Source: Ciona intestinalis (lineage: Eukaryota > Chordata > Ascidiacea > Phlebobranchia > Cionidae). Taken from it: DNA of 64,000 bases. The stretch covers positions 41,097 to 105,096 of the forward strand of contig NW_004190347.2 of NCBI RefSeq assembly GCF_000224145.3. Direction: 5' to 3'. Below the pieces are notes generated by a model that searched no databases, had not been told where the DNA came from, and was given only the letters and a program-made list of their open reading frames with translations. Both the position numbers and the translations under genes were made by a program. Below, piece after piece: positions 29,404 through 42,038 of the stretch. The number at the start of each line of letters is the position of its first letter. Within the stretch, counting starts at the first letter, position 1.

Positions 29404-32400
29404 ATGGCTCGAAACCTTATCGGTTATGGTGTATTTGCCGCGTTCTTTTACACATATGTCTACCCTAGTATAATTGTAGCATCTGCTGCTGTATCTGCTC
29501 TGTACTATGGACTTGGTGGTTGGGAATTCCTCAGTGTGTTCAGGAAAACTATTAAACGAGATTTAAAGTAAGATTTGGTTTTTATTGTTGTTAAAAAACT
29601 GTACTGCACTTCACATACTTTTTTTGTAAAACAGCTTTTTTAAAACCTTCGTATAAAATTTGTATGAGTGTTGTCACCCCGGCATTCCAGGATAAATATA
29701 TTTTTCTTTATGTGCACTTTAAGTTTAAATACCTTGTTTTTTAATAACAGAGCAGCAAAAGCGTTGATCCAGTTCAAATTCCTTCTGAACAAAAATGTGA
29801 AACACAACCGGACAATCAACCGAATATTCGATGACGTCATGCGTCGACACCCTCGTAAGGTAGCAGTGCAGTGGGAGGACGTTTCGTGGTCTTTTCATGA
29901 TCTCTATGAGTATTCTAACGCTGTTGGCAACTACTTTCAGTGAGTACTTTTGTTACAATGTTGGCTCTTAAATAAATAACTGAATATTTTAAAATAGAAA
30001 ATCCTGAAAACAGGATTAAGTTTCAATTTAGATTCAGAGCCCTTGGCTCAAACGCATTTTAAAATTTATATTTTTTCATCGTTATTCTGTTATTTTCCGA
30101 TTCTTTGCTATGTTGATAAAATATTATTTTTCTTATTGTAGGCCTAACTTAAGAAGCAATTTTTGAATAGACAAATAAATGACATAACAAATACCACAAA
30201 ACAAAAATAATCTGAGGAACAACAACATTTGTAAAACATGCTAGTCAAAAAAATGAGCTACAAAAAGGTTAAATTTGAATTCATTTCACAGCAAGCAAGG
30301 TTTTAAACATGGAGACGTTGTCGCTATTTTCGCCGATAATCGACCAGAATACATCGCATTGTGGCTTGGTTTGGCTAAGATCGGCGTAACTGCTGCCCTT
30401 ATTAACTACAACCTGAGGAAAGATGCATTGGCACATTGTATTAATATCTCACTCTGCAAAGGGGTGGTTTATGTTGGACATCTGGGTGATGGTAAGTGGG
30501 GGTGTTAATGTTATTTGGAGATTCTGTGTTGGTTAAAAAAAAAACTCTCTCTTTTTTCATAAATTTTTTTCGGAAATATTTTTTTAATTGCATACATTTG
30601 CTTTGAATTTAAGGACTGGTATTCTGTCTAAGAAGTTGTAATTCGACATTAATGTTTTATTGGTAGTTGGTACTGCATTAGTGCATTTACCTAGAATAAA
30701 ATCTTTGTTGATTATAATTCAACGTTATACAATTTTTGTGGTAATGGACCAACTCTGGTCTAAATCCCAAGTCCCATAGCATGCCTTACTGTAGGACCTC
30801 ACGCATATAGAATATAATGTGCATATACAATGTTCGGGTGATGGACCAACTGTGGTCTAAATCCCAAGTCCCATAGCATGCCTTACTGTAGGACCTCACG
30901 CATATAGAATATAATGTGCATATACAATGTTCGGGTGATGGACCAACTCTGGTCTAAATCCCAAGTCCCATGGCATGCCTAACTGCAGGCCCTCACCCGT
31001 TACCCATATAGAATGGAATGTGCATATTGATATACAATGTTTGTGTTATAGACCAACTCAGACATGATTCTCACAATCCATGTCGTGTCACGCTGTAGAC
31101 CCCGCTTACATACAATAGAATTTGGACTTTAGTCTAAAAAGCCAGACATTAAACTTCCACCTATATTTGCACAGCCCTGGGAGAAGTTCATTCAGAGCTG
31201 AAGACAGATTTGAAGTATTACGTTATGTGTGGGGATGAGGGGAAGAACGCACTTCATGAGAGCATTAATATCGACCCTGTGTTCAAAACTGAGAGCCGCC
31301 TTCAACCCCCCGAGCCAGCCAATGCTTCATACTTTGATAAACTTATGTTTATCTACACATCTGGGACAACTGGGTTGCCAAAGGCTGCGGTTATATCACA
31401 TAGCAGGTGAGGATGGGTGTAATTAATAGACATACAAAACAATTATTAACACAGGGGAGGCAGGAGTAGTCAGACGTGCATTCTTTTAAAAACAAATGTA
31501 ATTCCAATGTTTACTGATTAATTCAGTGCAGTACGACACACAAACATGTGAAACAAATCTAACTTTGTGATTTTAACTTGTAAAGTTTACTGATTAAAAC
31601 AATCCAGAAATTTCCGGGTAGGCCTGCCCACCCTGCCAGCCCAGGTTTGGCGCCCATGATTGTAGGCTTACAGTTGCTGTATGTTCATAATGTCATTTTG
31701 TACAAGTTTTCCCTTTTTATTTTTGGACCACAAGCAGATGTCCAAGCACTGTCCTTTGTTCTTTTAGACTTTCACCTAATCCAACAGGGTGTATACAGAG
31801 TATATATATATATATATATAGTAGTCCTACTCTTAACTTAAATTACTTAGGACTATGATTACTACACGAATTTTACATCTCTACTAATTACTATATAAGT
31901 TTAGTAGTCATGCTCTTGACTTAATTTAAACCCATTTGTTCCCAGGTTCTATTACATGTGTACAATGTCCAACCTACTTGTTGGTTATAACAGCAATGAT
32001 AATGTATATTGCTCGTTACCACTCTACCATTCTAATGGAGGCATAGTTGGTTTGGGCCAGATGTTATGTCATGGAATTGGTTTCACTATTCGGTCAAAGT
32101 TTTCTGCAAGCAGGTTCTGGACGGATTGCAAAAGATATAACTGCACTGTAAGTTGTTTTTGTTAAAGCATTTATAAAGTATATGATTCTGGATAGAATGC
32201 AAAAGTTATAACTCCACAGTAGGTTTTATATAACATACAAATGTAGAAATGTAAGGATCTGGTATTACGAAAATGTGACAGACACAAATCAAGTCCAACC
32301 AATTGTAGAATAAAAAATAAATATTTCGCCTAAATGGCACCGTCTGTCTCTGTACAAGAAGCTAAAATAATACTAAATAAATGTAACTTATTTATCTGTG

Positions 32401-35400
32401 CATTGCAATGACTTATAATCACCTTAATATTATGCAAAGCACACAAAAATGCTATAAATATTTCATATTTTTCTTTAATATTTCATAAATATATATTTAT
32501 ATATATTTAAATATATATATATATATATATATACCTTTTAATTTAACACTTCTGAAATTTAAAAAAAATCTGAAATACTATTTAAAATTAAATTATTGAA
32601 AAATCTGCCGCGAAGAATGTATTATATTATACATTTTTTAATTGAAATTGTAAAGGTTACAATTTTTAAAGTTAGAATGTGTTAGCACAAAAAATTGACA
32701 GTAGCATGTGAACTAAATGACCTATAGTAACCTCTGTGTTATTATTGGTCATGTGACTTGCACAGGAAACAAATGTTTGTTTTGAAGATATTGTTATTAG
32801 TATGTGGATGTACACATTGTGTTGTCTTTATAAAACTAATTAAGTTTTTCGATTTTTTTTCTATTTTATTTGTTATTCTTGTGGATTTTGAAAATAAAGG
32901 TTGTTATTTCATTTAAGAAATAAAAAACAATCCTTGCGAAACTAAAATTTATTATTTTGTTTTTACTTGTTTTCTTTATATTCTTGTAGCTTTTAAAAAT
33001 ATGATCTTGGTCTTGCTTGCATGGATTTTAAACTAGGTTAATTCTATTGTTCATATACTTGCCAACATCTGGCAGATAATGCCTTTGTTTTGATCACATG
33101 CTGTTATTAATAATAGCTTAACCTAAATAGAATGTAATGTCATTGTAGTTGACTAGTTGCCCACCCATGTTCTAATACAGTGTTTGCCAACCTTGTGGCC
33201 CCTGCTCCACCAGTTAAAAATAACCTAGATTTGTACCTTACAGATATTGCTCTAACTTAGTGGTCACTAAATGAGTAGTAGCACCCTGTGTGTCTGGGTA
33301 ATGGGGCAACAATGGCCTAATCTCTTCTATCAAGGGCCTAGCTTTGGGACCTCACACACACAGAATAGAATAATGCCAACTACACCTCACTTAAAACACT
33401 CTTTTTTTATACACTAGAGATCTGGTGCTAAGAAACGTAAACGACAAAAATAAAATTCAGGTTCAACTAATTGTATTCGCCTAAATGGCATCGTTATTCA
33501 AATAAGGTTCGCAAAACTTATTACAGATATTTTAATTACGCAGGTGATACTTTACATTGGGGAGATATGCCGATACTTATTGGCGCAACCCGTGAAAGTA
33601 TCGGACCGTGACCATAACGTTCGCATTGCAAGCGGTAACGGATTGAGACCCGAGATCTGGACCCAGTTTGTTGAAAGGTGAGAATTTGTGCTGTTTATCC
33701 TCGTGGGTGGGAACTTGAGTGTCTTATTCATGGTTGCCACTCCCATGCCCACAGTTAAGTTGCTGAAGCTATTGCAGTGTGTGGATAAGCAGACATGACT
33801 TTTGGTTGGTTTGGTCATTTATATCCTCATGGGTGGGAACTTGAGTGACTTATTCATGGTTGCCACTCCCATGCCCACAGTTGAGTTGCTGAAGCTATTG
33901 CAGTGTGTGAATAAGCAGACATGACTTTTGGTTGGTTTGGTCCATTATATCCTCATGGGTGGAAACTTGAATGACTTATCCATGGTTCAGATCGTTGCCT
34001 GGTGTTACAACCAATTGGATAAAATTTGTTTCTTGAAATTGTGTGTCTAACTATCACTGACTTCCTGTTCATGAATGTCCATGTGTTTAGTCATTAAATT
34101 CTGGGTTCAAATTTGGTATTGGTGTAAATTTTAAACTTTATTGCCATGTGTAGCAGAAGTTATTCATCTCATCTATTCTTATCGTGGGGGAATAGTGGAA
34201 ACTTGGGCAGCTTTACCAACTTGTTAAAGTTTTTGCAGTGTAAAGAATTCTAAATCAGTTACACCAAACCGGCTTGCCAGGCCTACCCTGGAATTTCCAT
34301 CACTGGTAACCGTCATTGCCTCCCCTGTTAATAAAAGTTCATTTGTTGAATGAATGTAACTTACTTTATCCTCATGTGGCTGGAAAACGACAGTCTTTAT
34401 AACGTGGGCGTTTATACACCTCGTGCTCGCTTATGAGTTACCGTGTATGTTACTTTGTGAGTGATCATTTTTTGAGAGGAATTTTTATGTTTTATTTATA
34501 TACGGATGATATAATTTGGACAACCCATTAGTGAACATTGGGTTTTTTACACCGAACATAAATAAATAAAATTCATCAATTAATATTCCTGTGTTTCTAC
34601 ATCAAACAGATTCAACATAGGAAGAGTAGCGGAGTTCTATGGGGCAACCGAGGGAAACGCAAACCTCATGAACACGGAGAATGTAACTGGGTCGTGTGGA
34701 TTTATATCTGTTATTGCTCCAAGTATGTTGGGCTTACTATTACCGGTGTCATGCAGTTATATGGATGTTTTAAAATACAGTTACACTCATAATCAGTGGC
34801 ACAGCCAGCAGTTACTTTTTAATTTAATTCATTTTTTAATTTTATTTTTTAATTTAATTCATTTTTTAAAAAAGGGGGGAGTCGCGACCCCCCAAACCCC
34901 ACCCAGTATACTTTATATTAACCATTGCTCCAACAGCCTCCAAGTTTGTTGTGCTAACTAGTGTGTTTAAGTCATGTTTGTTGAAGTGGAGTGTTAAAGT
35001 CCCTTGATATTCTGGATGTGACATTGTTACAATGTAGTTACACTCATAGTTGTCAAACATAGGAAACCTTATTGAATAATATGGTAGAAGGGTTGTTTTA
35101 TTTAGGCTATCCTGCTAAAACATATGATGTCACCACTTTTTTAAAATGTTTTGTGACATCTCATCCTTAATATTATGTCTATGTACCTTCACAAACCCCC
35201 TCTCCAATTATTTTATAATAAAAGGGGGTGAGTCGCAACCCCCAAACCCACCCCTGGCTAAGTCACTGCTTGTAATCATAGTTTACATATAAAACACCTT
35301 TTTGATTAATGCAATATACTTTATGTTATTCACAACTAACCTCATTCCCCCCACAGCTATCTACCCGGTTACTTTATTAAAAGTTGACGAGGATCAAGAA

Positions 35401-38303
35401 TTAGTTCGAGATAAAAACGGGCTCTGTATCAAGTGCAAACCAGGTAACATAGATATCATGTATTGGAACATAGATATCATATATTGAAACATAGATATCA
35501 TATATTAAACCATAGATATCATATATATATATATTAAATGGCAGGGTGGGAAGGCCCATACTTATTTTTTTTACATAGCAATAATAAATAAACATTACAA
35601 CCAATAAGTTGGATTTGTTTTATAGGAATTTCAACTTTCTTGTATTTTATAAGTTAATGTACTGTGGCATAGACTTAAACTATGATAACTTTATGTCCAT
35701 AACGAAAGTATATTGTTCATTATAAAGTATATTGCCAGGAAAGTATATTGTTCATATTCATTATCAGCCATCTGCCATACATAAAAAAATCTCCAAAAAA
35801 TAATCACTAACAAAGTAACATAGGTGGTAACTCGTAAGCGAGCACAAGGTGTATGAACACCCGTGTTATAACGACTGTCAATGCCCGCCATGTGAGGGTA
35901 AATAAGTTACATTCATGGTAACTTGTAAACGAGCATAATATGTATAAAACAGAACCTATGTTATAACAACTGTCATTGCCCGCCAAGCGAGGATAAATAA
36001 GTAACATATGTGGTAACTTGTAAGCTGGCATCAAGTGTATGAAACAAAACACCTAAGTTATAACTGCTCCCTTTTTTCGGCCATTTGAGAATAAATAAGT
36101 TACATCCATTCATCATGACTTTCCTCCTTACATAGGTGAATACGGGATGTTGGTCGGGAAGATTATCAAACAAAGTTTGACCCAGAGGTTCGATGGTTAC
36201 GCTGATAAAGAAGCCTCGAAGAAGAAAGTTGCGTACGACGTTTTGCAGAAGGGTGACAGTGTGTTTATGACAGGTTGGCATGTGTTTGTTATACTTGTGT
36301 GTGGGGATACTTTGGTTTAAGAGGTTTTGTTTTTGTGTGTTTATGCCTGCTTATCCATACACTGCAATTGCTTCAACAACTCGACTGTGGGCATGGGAGT
36401 GGCAACCACGGATAAGTCACTTAAATTCCCACCCTGGATTTTAATCATTTATATGAAACATGAATGTAATTATGACATCATATTCACCATCCACACATCA
36501 TAGGTGATGTCCTCACCATGGACAAGTATGGAAACATGTACTTCAAAGATAGAACGGGCGATACCTTCCGTTGGAAAGGTGAAAACGTTTCAACGGCTGA
36601 ATGCGAAGCAGAGCTGGGTAAAGTTCTTGGGAACCAACACACTGTTGCTGTGTATGGAGTCACAATACCAGGTATTATGATATAACTAACTTATATATGC
36701 ATCTATAAAATCTGGTAAAACAAGTAGTTTAAACACAAAATAGGTAAAAACTACTTGAGGAAAGTAACTTGAATATAAATAAATAAATATAATTTGCTAC
36801 ATTCTCGCATGGCGGAGCAAACGACAGTCGTTATATCGTGGGAGTTTTGTTTTATACACCTCGTGCCCGCTTACGAGTTACCACGTATGTAACTTGTTTA
36901 TTCTCTCATGGCCGGGCAACGACAATCGTTATAACACGGGTGTTCTGTTTCATACACCTTGTGTCAACTTAGGAATTACCACCTATGTAACTTGTTTATC
37001 CTTGCATGGTTGGGCAACGACAGTTATATAATGCGAATGTTCCATTTCATACATGTCCGTTCACGAGTTACCAACTTTTACACAATATAAATATTATAAC
37101 ACCACCAGGTACTGACGGCAAAGCTGGTATGGCAGCCGTGTTAGATGTTGACGATACAGTTGATCTTGAACAACTGTATGATGGTGTAGTGAGGGCGTTT
37201 GCTACGTATGCGAGACCTTTGTTTGTAAGAAAAGTTAAACATATGGAGATTACAGGTGGGAAGTGTGGGTAGGTGGCAAAGTTTTATTGGCATATGTGCT
37301 GCGTTGTTGCATCTAAATACTAACTGTATTGCATAGGCGATAAACTTTGGAAAATACAGGGGAGGCAGGGATAGTTAGACACACATTCCTGTGAAACTAA
37401 TTTAACCTTATTGGCTGTGTTACTGATTTATGTGTTAAGTTATTCTGTTACTTCTACTAAATGTATTGCATTATTGCATAAGCACAAAACGTGGGTGGTG
37501 TGGCTTGTGGGTTAAGTTTGCCCTGAATTTTCACTATTGAGTTCATAGGCAAAAAAGTTTTTAAAAGGAGATAGATGGTTAAGAATTTCTTGAAATAAAT
37601 CTAACTTATTGGTTGTAATGTTTATTTATTATTACTATGTAAAAAATTAAGGGTTGGGCCACCCAATATATACATGATATGATATCTATGTTTTAATATA
37701 TGATATCTATGTTTCTTATTATTGTGCCAAACTTTTGAAATGCTGGGAGGCAGGGATAGTTGGACATGCATTCCTGTAAAACTAACTTATTGGTTGTAAT
37801 GTCTACAGGTTAATGTGTTAAGTTATTCTGTTACTTTTGCTACCAGGCATAATGTAAATAACCTTTTTGCGTCTCATCTGGTATAAAAATGATTCCCTGA
37901 TAAAGTCTTGCTGGACGGCAGATGAATCGTTAAAAATACACCATATATTTCCGTAACAGCACATTCATATTTGGTTCCATTGTTTACTACTGATTGATGC
38001 AATGCAAAAAATCTTAAAATTTTACTCTGGTGTAGTTGGGTGGCATGTCACCTTAGGTTCCTTTACTGTTGCAAGGGATTTTTTGTTGTAAATAAAGTGT
38101 TTGTTGTCTAACAATGACTCAACAATGGCATTTATTCCTCAACAGGAACTCACAAAATAAAGAAAGTAGCTTTGAGAAAGGAAGGATATAATGTGAATGA
38201 AATATCCGATCCCTTGTTCTTTCTTGACGCGGCACAGAAGAAATACGTGACACTAGATGGGGCACTTTACGCTAAGATCCTTGATGGGGGAGTCCGGGTT
38301 TAA
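29404..38303 (+). CDS. SLC27A: Long-chain fatty acid transport protein / very-long-chain acyl-CoA synthetase (FATP1/4-like)
   Basis: Twelve coding exons with consistent phases: 29404-29567, 29751-29939, 30292-30491, 31175-31406, 31946-32147, 33544-33677, 34610-34722, 35357-35443, 36136-36273, 36504-36671, 37109-37255, 38146-38303, giving 643 aa (family about 620-650). The hydrophobic N-terminus (about 5-35) fits a membrane anchor. [20 protein letters not shown] is a FATP hallmark. The AMP-binding P-loop [10 protein letters not shown] is at 245-254. EFYGATEGN is the adenylate-site motif, and the FATP signature [16 protein letters not shown] is at 502-517. [11 protein letters not shown] and [12 protein letters not shown] close the C-terminal domain. 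The enzyme activates long and very-long-chain fatty acids to acyl-CoA with ATP, coupled to uptake, at the ER or plasma membrane. Subtype 1 versus 4 cannot be resolved by eye. Its poly(A) signal is AATAAA at 38360. Confidence 0.96.
30735..31135. repeat. Family B tandem array (about 4 units)
   Basis: Units ATGGACCAACTCTGGTCTAA ... CCATAGCATGCCTTACTGTA ... GACCTCACGCATATAGAATA repeat about every 97 bp. The first units share private variants (CACGCATATAG), indicating local amplification. The array sits in SLC27A intron 3, just before the AMP-binding exon. Confidence 0.85.
31428..31658. mobile_element. Family E element with internal duplication
   Basis: ACACAGGGGAGGCAGGAGTA at the left and CCCAGGTTTGGCGCCCATGA at the right. 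A middle portion (ACACAnnnATGTGAAACAAA through GTTTACTGATTAA) is present twice, so the copy is longer than others. Confidence 0.65.
31799..31821. repeat. (TA)n microsatellite
   Basis: A short run of alternating T and A in SLC27A intron 4. A longer one, with ATATATTTATATAT flanks, lies at 32490-32533. Confidence 0.8.
32200..33280. other. AT-rich part of SLC27A intron 5
   Basis: Low-complexity AT-rich DNA with a (TA)n run near 32513-32533. No exon, RNA gene or named repeat seen until the family B unit at 33290. Confidence 0.5.
33290..33372. repeat. Family B single unit (diverged)
   Basis: GGGTAATGGGGCAACAATGG ... GGGACCTCACACACACAGAA in SLC27A intron 5. Confidence 0.55.
33685..33992. repeat. 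Family F tandem repeat (126-bp unit, about 2.3 units)
   Basis: GCAGTGTGTG...AAGCAGACATGAC recurs at 33774 and 33900, 126 bp apart, with GGTGGGAACTTGAGTG and GGTTGCCACTCCCATGCCCA. It starts 10 bp after the donor of the SLC27A exon ending 33677. Other copies are at 58390-58770 and 59520-59770. Confidence 0.8.
34255..34345. mobile_element. Family E fragment, inverted
   Basis: CACCAAACCGGCTTGCCAGG, CCTACCCTGGAATTTCC and TTGCCTCCCCTGTTAAT match family E reversed; the interior is missing. Confidence 0.5.
34352..34460. repeat. Family C single unit
   Basis: TTTATCCTCATGTGGCTGGA, AAACGACAGTCTTTATAACG and GCTTATGAGTTACCGTGTAT match family C. It lies in SLC27A intron 6. Confidence 0.7.
34790..35275. 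mobile_element. Two diverged hAT-like foldback fragments
   Basis: ATCAGTGGCACAGCCAGC near 34792, followed by GGGGGGAGTCGCGACCCCCC, and a second GGGGGTGAGTCGCAACCCCC followed by GGCTAAGTCACTGCTT near 35225-35270, resemble the element at 19953-20087. Both are degraded. The text between contains TAGTTGTCAAACATAGGAAA, which recurs inverted near 53866. Confidence 0.45.
35825..36110. repeat. Family C array, inverted (3 units)
   Basis: GGTAACTCGTAAGCGAGCAC, then AACACCCGTGTTATAACGAC and GCGAGGATAAATAAGTAACA repeat about every 90-97 bp. It ends some 25 bp before an SLC27A exon. Confidence 0.8.
36330..36445. repeat. Family F single unit, inverted
   Basis: GCTTATCCATACACTGCAAT, then GGGCATGGGAGTGGCAACCA and CACTTAAATTCCCACCCTGG. 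A reverse copy of the 126-bp unit in an SLC27A intron. Confidence 0.65.
36775..37075. repeat. Family C tandem array (3 units)
   Basis: Units with CTTACGAGTTACCACGTATG at 36870 and CTTAGGAATTACCACCTATG at 36968 are 97 bp apart, each followed by GGCGGAGCAAACGACAGTCG-type text. It lies just before an SLC27A exon. Confidence 0.8.
37335..37463. mobile_element. Family E element (partial)
   Basis: AAATACAGGGGAGGCAGGGA and GACACACATTCCTGTGAAAC match the left part of family E; the right terminus is lost. A second partial copy lies at 37727-37850. Confidence 0.55.
37795..37950. repeat. Dispersed repeat with CATCTGGTATAAAAA core
   Basis: TTTTGCTACCAGGCATAATG, CGTCTCATCTGGTATAAAAA and TTGCTGGACGGCAGATGAAT are related to 10885-11060 and 18230-18445. 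It lies in the last SLC27A intron. Confidence 0.45.
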
Positions 38304-38889
38304 ACTTCCGCCAACAATTTGTAAAAAAATTTGGACATTTTTTTTAACAAATGCGAAAAAATAAAGGGATGCAGGAAATTTCAACAAATTTAAAAAATTT
38401 TGAAACAAAAAATTGTTTCAAAAAGTTTCCCTTTTTTTAATTTTTACTAAATTTTTTTGAATTCAGTTAGTAATATGGTCAATTTGTAATTTGCATATGG
38501 AAGTTATTTTATGTATTTTATTCAACTCAATAGTGTTTGCAAACTAAATTGATTCCAAAGTAAACAGCTCTACCTGATAGCTTCAAAAAAAATAAATTCC
38601 GAAAAATGTCACACAAAACTAAAACTGAATAAATTTCAGACACATTTTTATAGACACTTTTAAAGTTAAATCAAGTTATATTCACTTAACATTTCTTCAA
38701 AAATTCTTGATTTTTCAGAACTTCTAACCCAAAAAAGGGCATTTTTTAAACATCTGCAGGAACATCTATGCTTTAACTGGTAGTTGGGAATTTTTCCTCA
38801 TTTAATGATCAAAATAACCAAAAAATGGACAATTTTTACTGAATGGCTTTTTTAATTGACCGTGATTTTCAATTTCTGCATTTTAATTA

Positions 38890-39345
38890 TCCACCCTGGT
38901 CTAATCACATGCCCCATGGTTCCTCACTGTAGGACCTCACCCATATAAAATAGAATGTGCTTATACAATGTTGGGATAATGGGACAACTCTGGTCTAAAT
39001 CCCAGGTTCCATGGCGCGCCTTACTGTAGGACCTCACCCATATAAAATAGAATGTGCATATACAATGTTGGGGTAATAGACAACTCTGGTCTAAATTCTA
39101 GGTCCCATGGCGTGCCTCACTGTAGGACCTCACCCATATAAAATAGAATGTGCATATACAATGTTGGGGTAATAGACAACTCTGGTCTAAATTCTAGGTC
39201 CCATGGCGTGCCTCACTGTAGGACCTCACCCATATAAAATAGAATGTGCATATACAATGTTGGGGTAATGGGCAAACTCTGGTCTAAATCCTAGGTCTCA
39301 TGGCGTGCCTCACTGTAGGACCTCACCCATATAAAATAAAAATAT
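38890..39345. repeat. Family B tandem array (about 5 units)
   Basis: Units of 96-97 bp end ACCTCACCCATATAAAATAG. Two neighbouring units (near 39070 and 39166) appear identical over their whole length, indicating recent amplification. It lies in the gap between the convergent SLC27A and GID8 genes. Confidence 0.9.
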
Positions 39346-40011
39346 TTCATCCTAATACGTTATATTTAATTTGAATGTTTCTTGTTTGTAGCCACAGAAG
39401 TTTATGCAAATTTGTCGTGTAATTTTGTATTCCGTAGCGCTAATCTTAACATCAGAAATAAATCTTCGAATGAAATTTAAGTTTCATGTTTACATTTTAA
39501 TAAATTCATGTTTTTTTTTATATAAATACAGTTTATTTCATAAAGAAGATATGCAAGGAAGGCCAGAAATTTGAGTTTGTTTGGCAGAGTTGGACTTATA
39601 GTAAACTTTATAATTAGTTTTGGGTAGTAAACGAGGCAACGTGAGTTGTTATAGCATGTTTATGTACCGTGTGTCTGCTTAGTAATATGTACCGTGTGTC
39701 TGCTTAGTAAAAAGTTTTGTCAATTCCACAGTTTTCATTTAAATAATGTTTATTTAATAAAGGTACAAATAAAACAAGCGTAGTGGGAGAGAGTTTAAAG
39801 ATCTGTTTAATGTGCTAGATGTATAATTGCCACAAATATATTTCATGTATAAGTAAAGACCCACATTACTGGTACAATACATTTGTTGGTGATTATACTA
39901 AAATAGGATAAAGTAGTTCTTCAGTTTGAAAGATATGCCAAGAAATCCATGATAAATATTACGAATCAGCAAAACAGTTTTCTATCAATTTAGTTTTTCG
40001 CCTGGTATAAT

Positions 40012-40218
40012 GTATAGTAGGGTGGGGGAGGATATGACACATTTTCATTCTATTTTCTTGTCCCATTTAGTAGTAAACATTAAACAAGGAACATTCAAAG
40101 AATTATAAAATTGTATTCTCACGACTCTAATAGACCGTTGTTAATTGTTTAAACACGATCAGGATATTTGGATATTATGTGCTAAAGAGGTGTCTGATCT
40201 CCCCCCACCCTACTATAT
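40012..40218. mobile_element. Family A foldback MITE (full-length type)
   Basis: About 207 bp from TATAGTAGGGTGGGGGAGGA to CCCCCCACCCTACTATA, with GAACATTCAAAGAATTATAA inside. Both termini are intact and TA-flanked. Confidence 0.85.
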
Positions 40219-40324
40219 GTTTGCAAACACAACTACATTATCCAATGAAGTCAACCAAGGCGAATCTTTACATTGGAAAATCAAACACAAAATGTAAGTA
40301 GTAACTCAGTCTGAATATAACTGA

Positions 40325-40400
40325 TATATTGTGCTTGGGAACCATGGCGTGTCACACAGTAGGACCTTGATCCTGTCACCCATATACAATAGAAAGAGTC
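40325..40400. repeat. Family B single unit (diverged)
   Basis: TTGGGAACCATGGCGTGTCA, then TGTCACCCATATACAATAG. It lies 80 bp beyond the GID8 3' end. Confidence 0.5.
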
Positions 40401-40478
40401 AAATACAAATAGTTTTCAAATAAGATTCCACAAAAACACAAAACATTCAGATATTCGTAAATATATATAAGATTTTTA

Positions 40479-42038
40479 TTAAATCTCTCCCTTTGAAATG
40501 TCCGTCATCTTTGGATATTTAATTTTCTTTTTATCAAGTTGATCTTGCGACCACATCAATAGTTTAACGATGCTTGCGAGCCTCGGAGCGGACACCGTGT
40601 TCTCGTAATCCATGATTGCTGCGTTTACTCTGCTCCATACCTGTGTGTTGGTGAGATTAAAGTAATACTAACTTAACTTTGTAATATTAACTATATATAT
40701 AATAAGCATTGTTTCAAAAATGACGGTTATAAAAGTTTGATTTTTATAAGAATATAACAAAGAGACTTCAATTATAAAAGCCACCCCACCTTATGTCTTT
40801 GTGATTGTAGCAGCAGATCTGCGAACGGGGATTCCTCGGGTTTATCGAACACAAGTAAAGCTAACGCTCGCTCCATATCGGACAAACACTCTGGACTGTC
40901 CTCCCCTCGTTCTGATAACTGAGTTTGAGCAAACTCGAGCGCATCTTCCATCTTCTCAGCTCGAATTAACTCAATGAGGTGTTGTAACTGGTGGATGTGA
41001 TTTGTGTTACAAGTTAAATGGATGCAACTTATTTATGCAACTGGTGGTATGGGTTTGTATTAGAAGTGGTTGGTTGGTTGGATGAATGTAACGTAGTTAT
41101 CTTTGCATGGTGGGGGCAACGACAGCGTTATAACATGAATGTTCTGTTTCATACACATTTTGATTTGGTACATGTGCTACTTTGTGGGTGATTTTTTCCG
41201 ATAGCTAGACCACTGGTTTAGTGAAATTGTCAAGCGTCTCTAACTCAAGGACAAAAACACCCACAATTCACAGTAACATTGCTTGAATTTAGTATCTTTG
41301 ACAAGCACTCTAACCAATGCTATGGCATTACAGTTACTACATTTAAGGACAAATATTTGGAATTTATCTAAATAATACATCAATTTATAAGGTCTATCCA
41401 CACCTCAGTGACCCCACCACACCTGAAGGTAAAAAAGTAGAATCCTGTTGTTGTCCAGGAGCTCCGGATGCATCTCGTTGATCATGGAGACTGCCAGCTC
41501 AATTGATCCGGCAAGAATAGCATCCCGGACACGAATTCTCGCATCCAAGGCAGTAAGATCAGCTCCTGATGGGATTCCCGTCTCTTCTTCAAACTTTTCA
41601 GCAGCCTCGATGATGGAAGTGAAATTTAATAAATATAAAATAATATTAATTAAAGTATAACGACTGACATTTTCTCTGAACGTAAGGATAAATAATTTCG
41701 TTCACTCATTCAAAAACTCAATGCAAGTTATTCCTCTCTTCGTTTTTAAATAATATGATAAATAACACTATCGTTTTTAAATAAATAAATAAAAAAGAAT
41801 GTATATGTAATTTTAAAATTAAACTACTGTCTTGGTCTTACCATTTAAAACATTTACATCAGAAACCCATAGGTTATTTAATAAATAAAGTAACATTTAC
41901 CTCTTTAAAACCTTCAGTAACCAAATAATCCATGACCAATCTATTCATAATGGCAGATTCTATATGCATGTTTCCCATCTCCTCAACCCATTTCTCTTTT
42001 TCAGTATTTGGACTCGGTTCTTCCATACTAATATCCAT
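40479..42038 (-). CDS. GID8: GID8 homolog (TWA1), subunit of the GID/CTLH E3 ubiquitin ligase
   Basis: Four exons from the 5' end: 41901-42038, 41423-41605, 40790-40987, 40479-40640, all in phase 0, giving 226 aa (human 228). The N-terminal LisH region reads [20 protein letters not shown]. The CTLH domain follows with [37 protein letters not shown] and [20 protein letters not shown]. The CRA-type C-terminal part has [29 protein letters not shown] and [16 protein letters not shown]8 links RanBPM and the RING subunits of the CTLH complex and is found in both nucleus and cytoplasm. It is divergent with PSMA6 (about 1.0 kb between starts). AATAAA overlaps the stop codon, so the 3' UTR may be very short. 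Confidence 0.97.
41075..41195. repeat. Family C single unit
   Basis: AATGTAACGTAGTTATCTTT, GCATGGTGGGGGCAACGACA and TAACATGAATGTTCTGTTTC match family C. It lies in a GID8 intron. Confidence 0.65.

Larger units (their letters stand above)
38304..40478. other. Convergent intergenic region SLC27A / GID8
   Basis: It contains the SLC27A 3' UTR (AATAAA at 38360), a family B array (38890-39345), AT-rich unique DNA, a duplicated ATGTACCGTGTGTCTGCTTA (near 39662 and 39687), a family A MITE (40012-40218) and a diverged family B unit (40325-40400). No gene seen. Confidence 0.75.
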
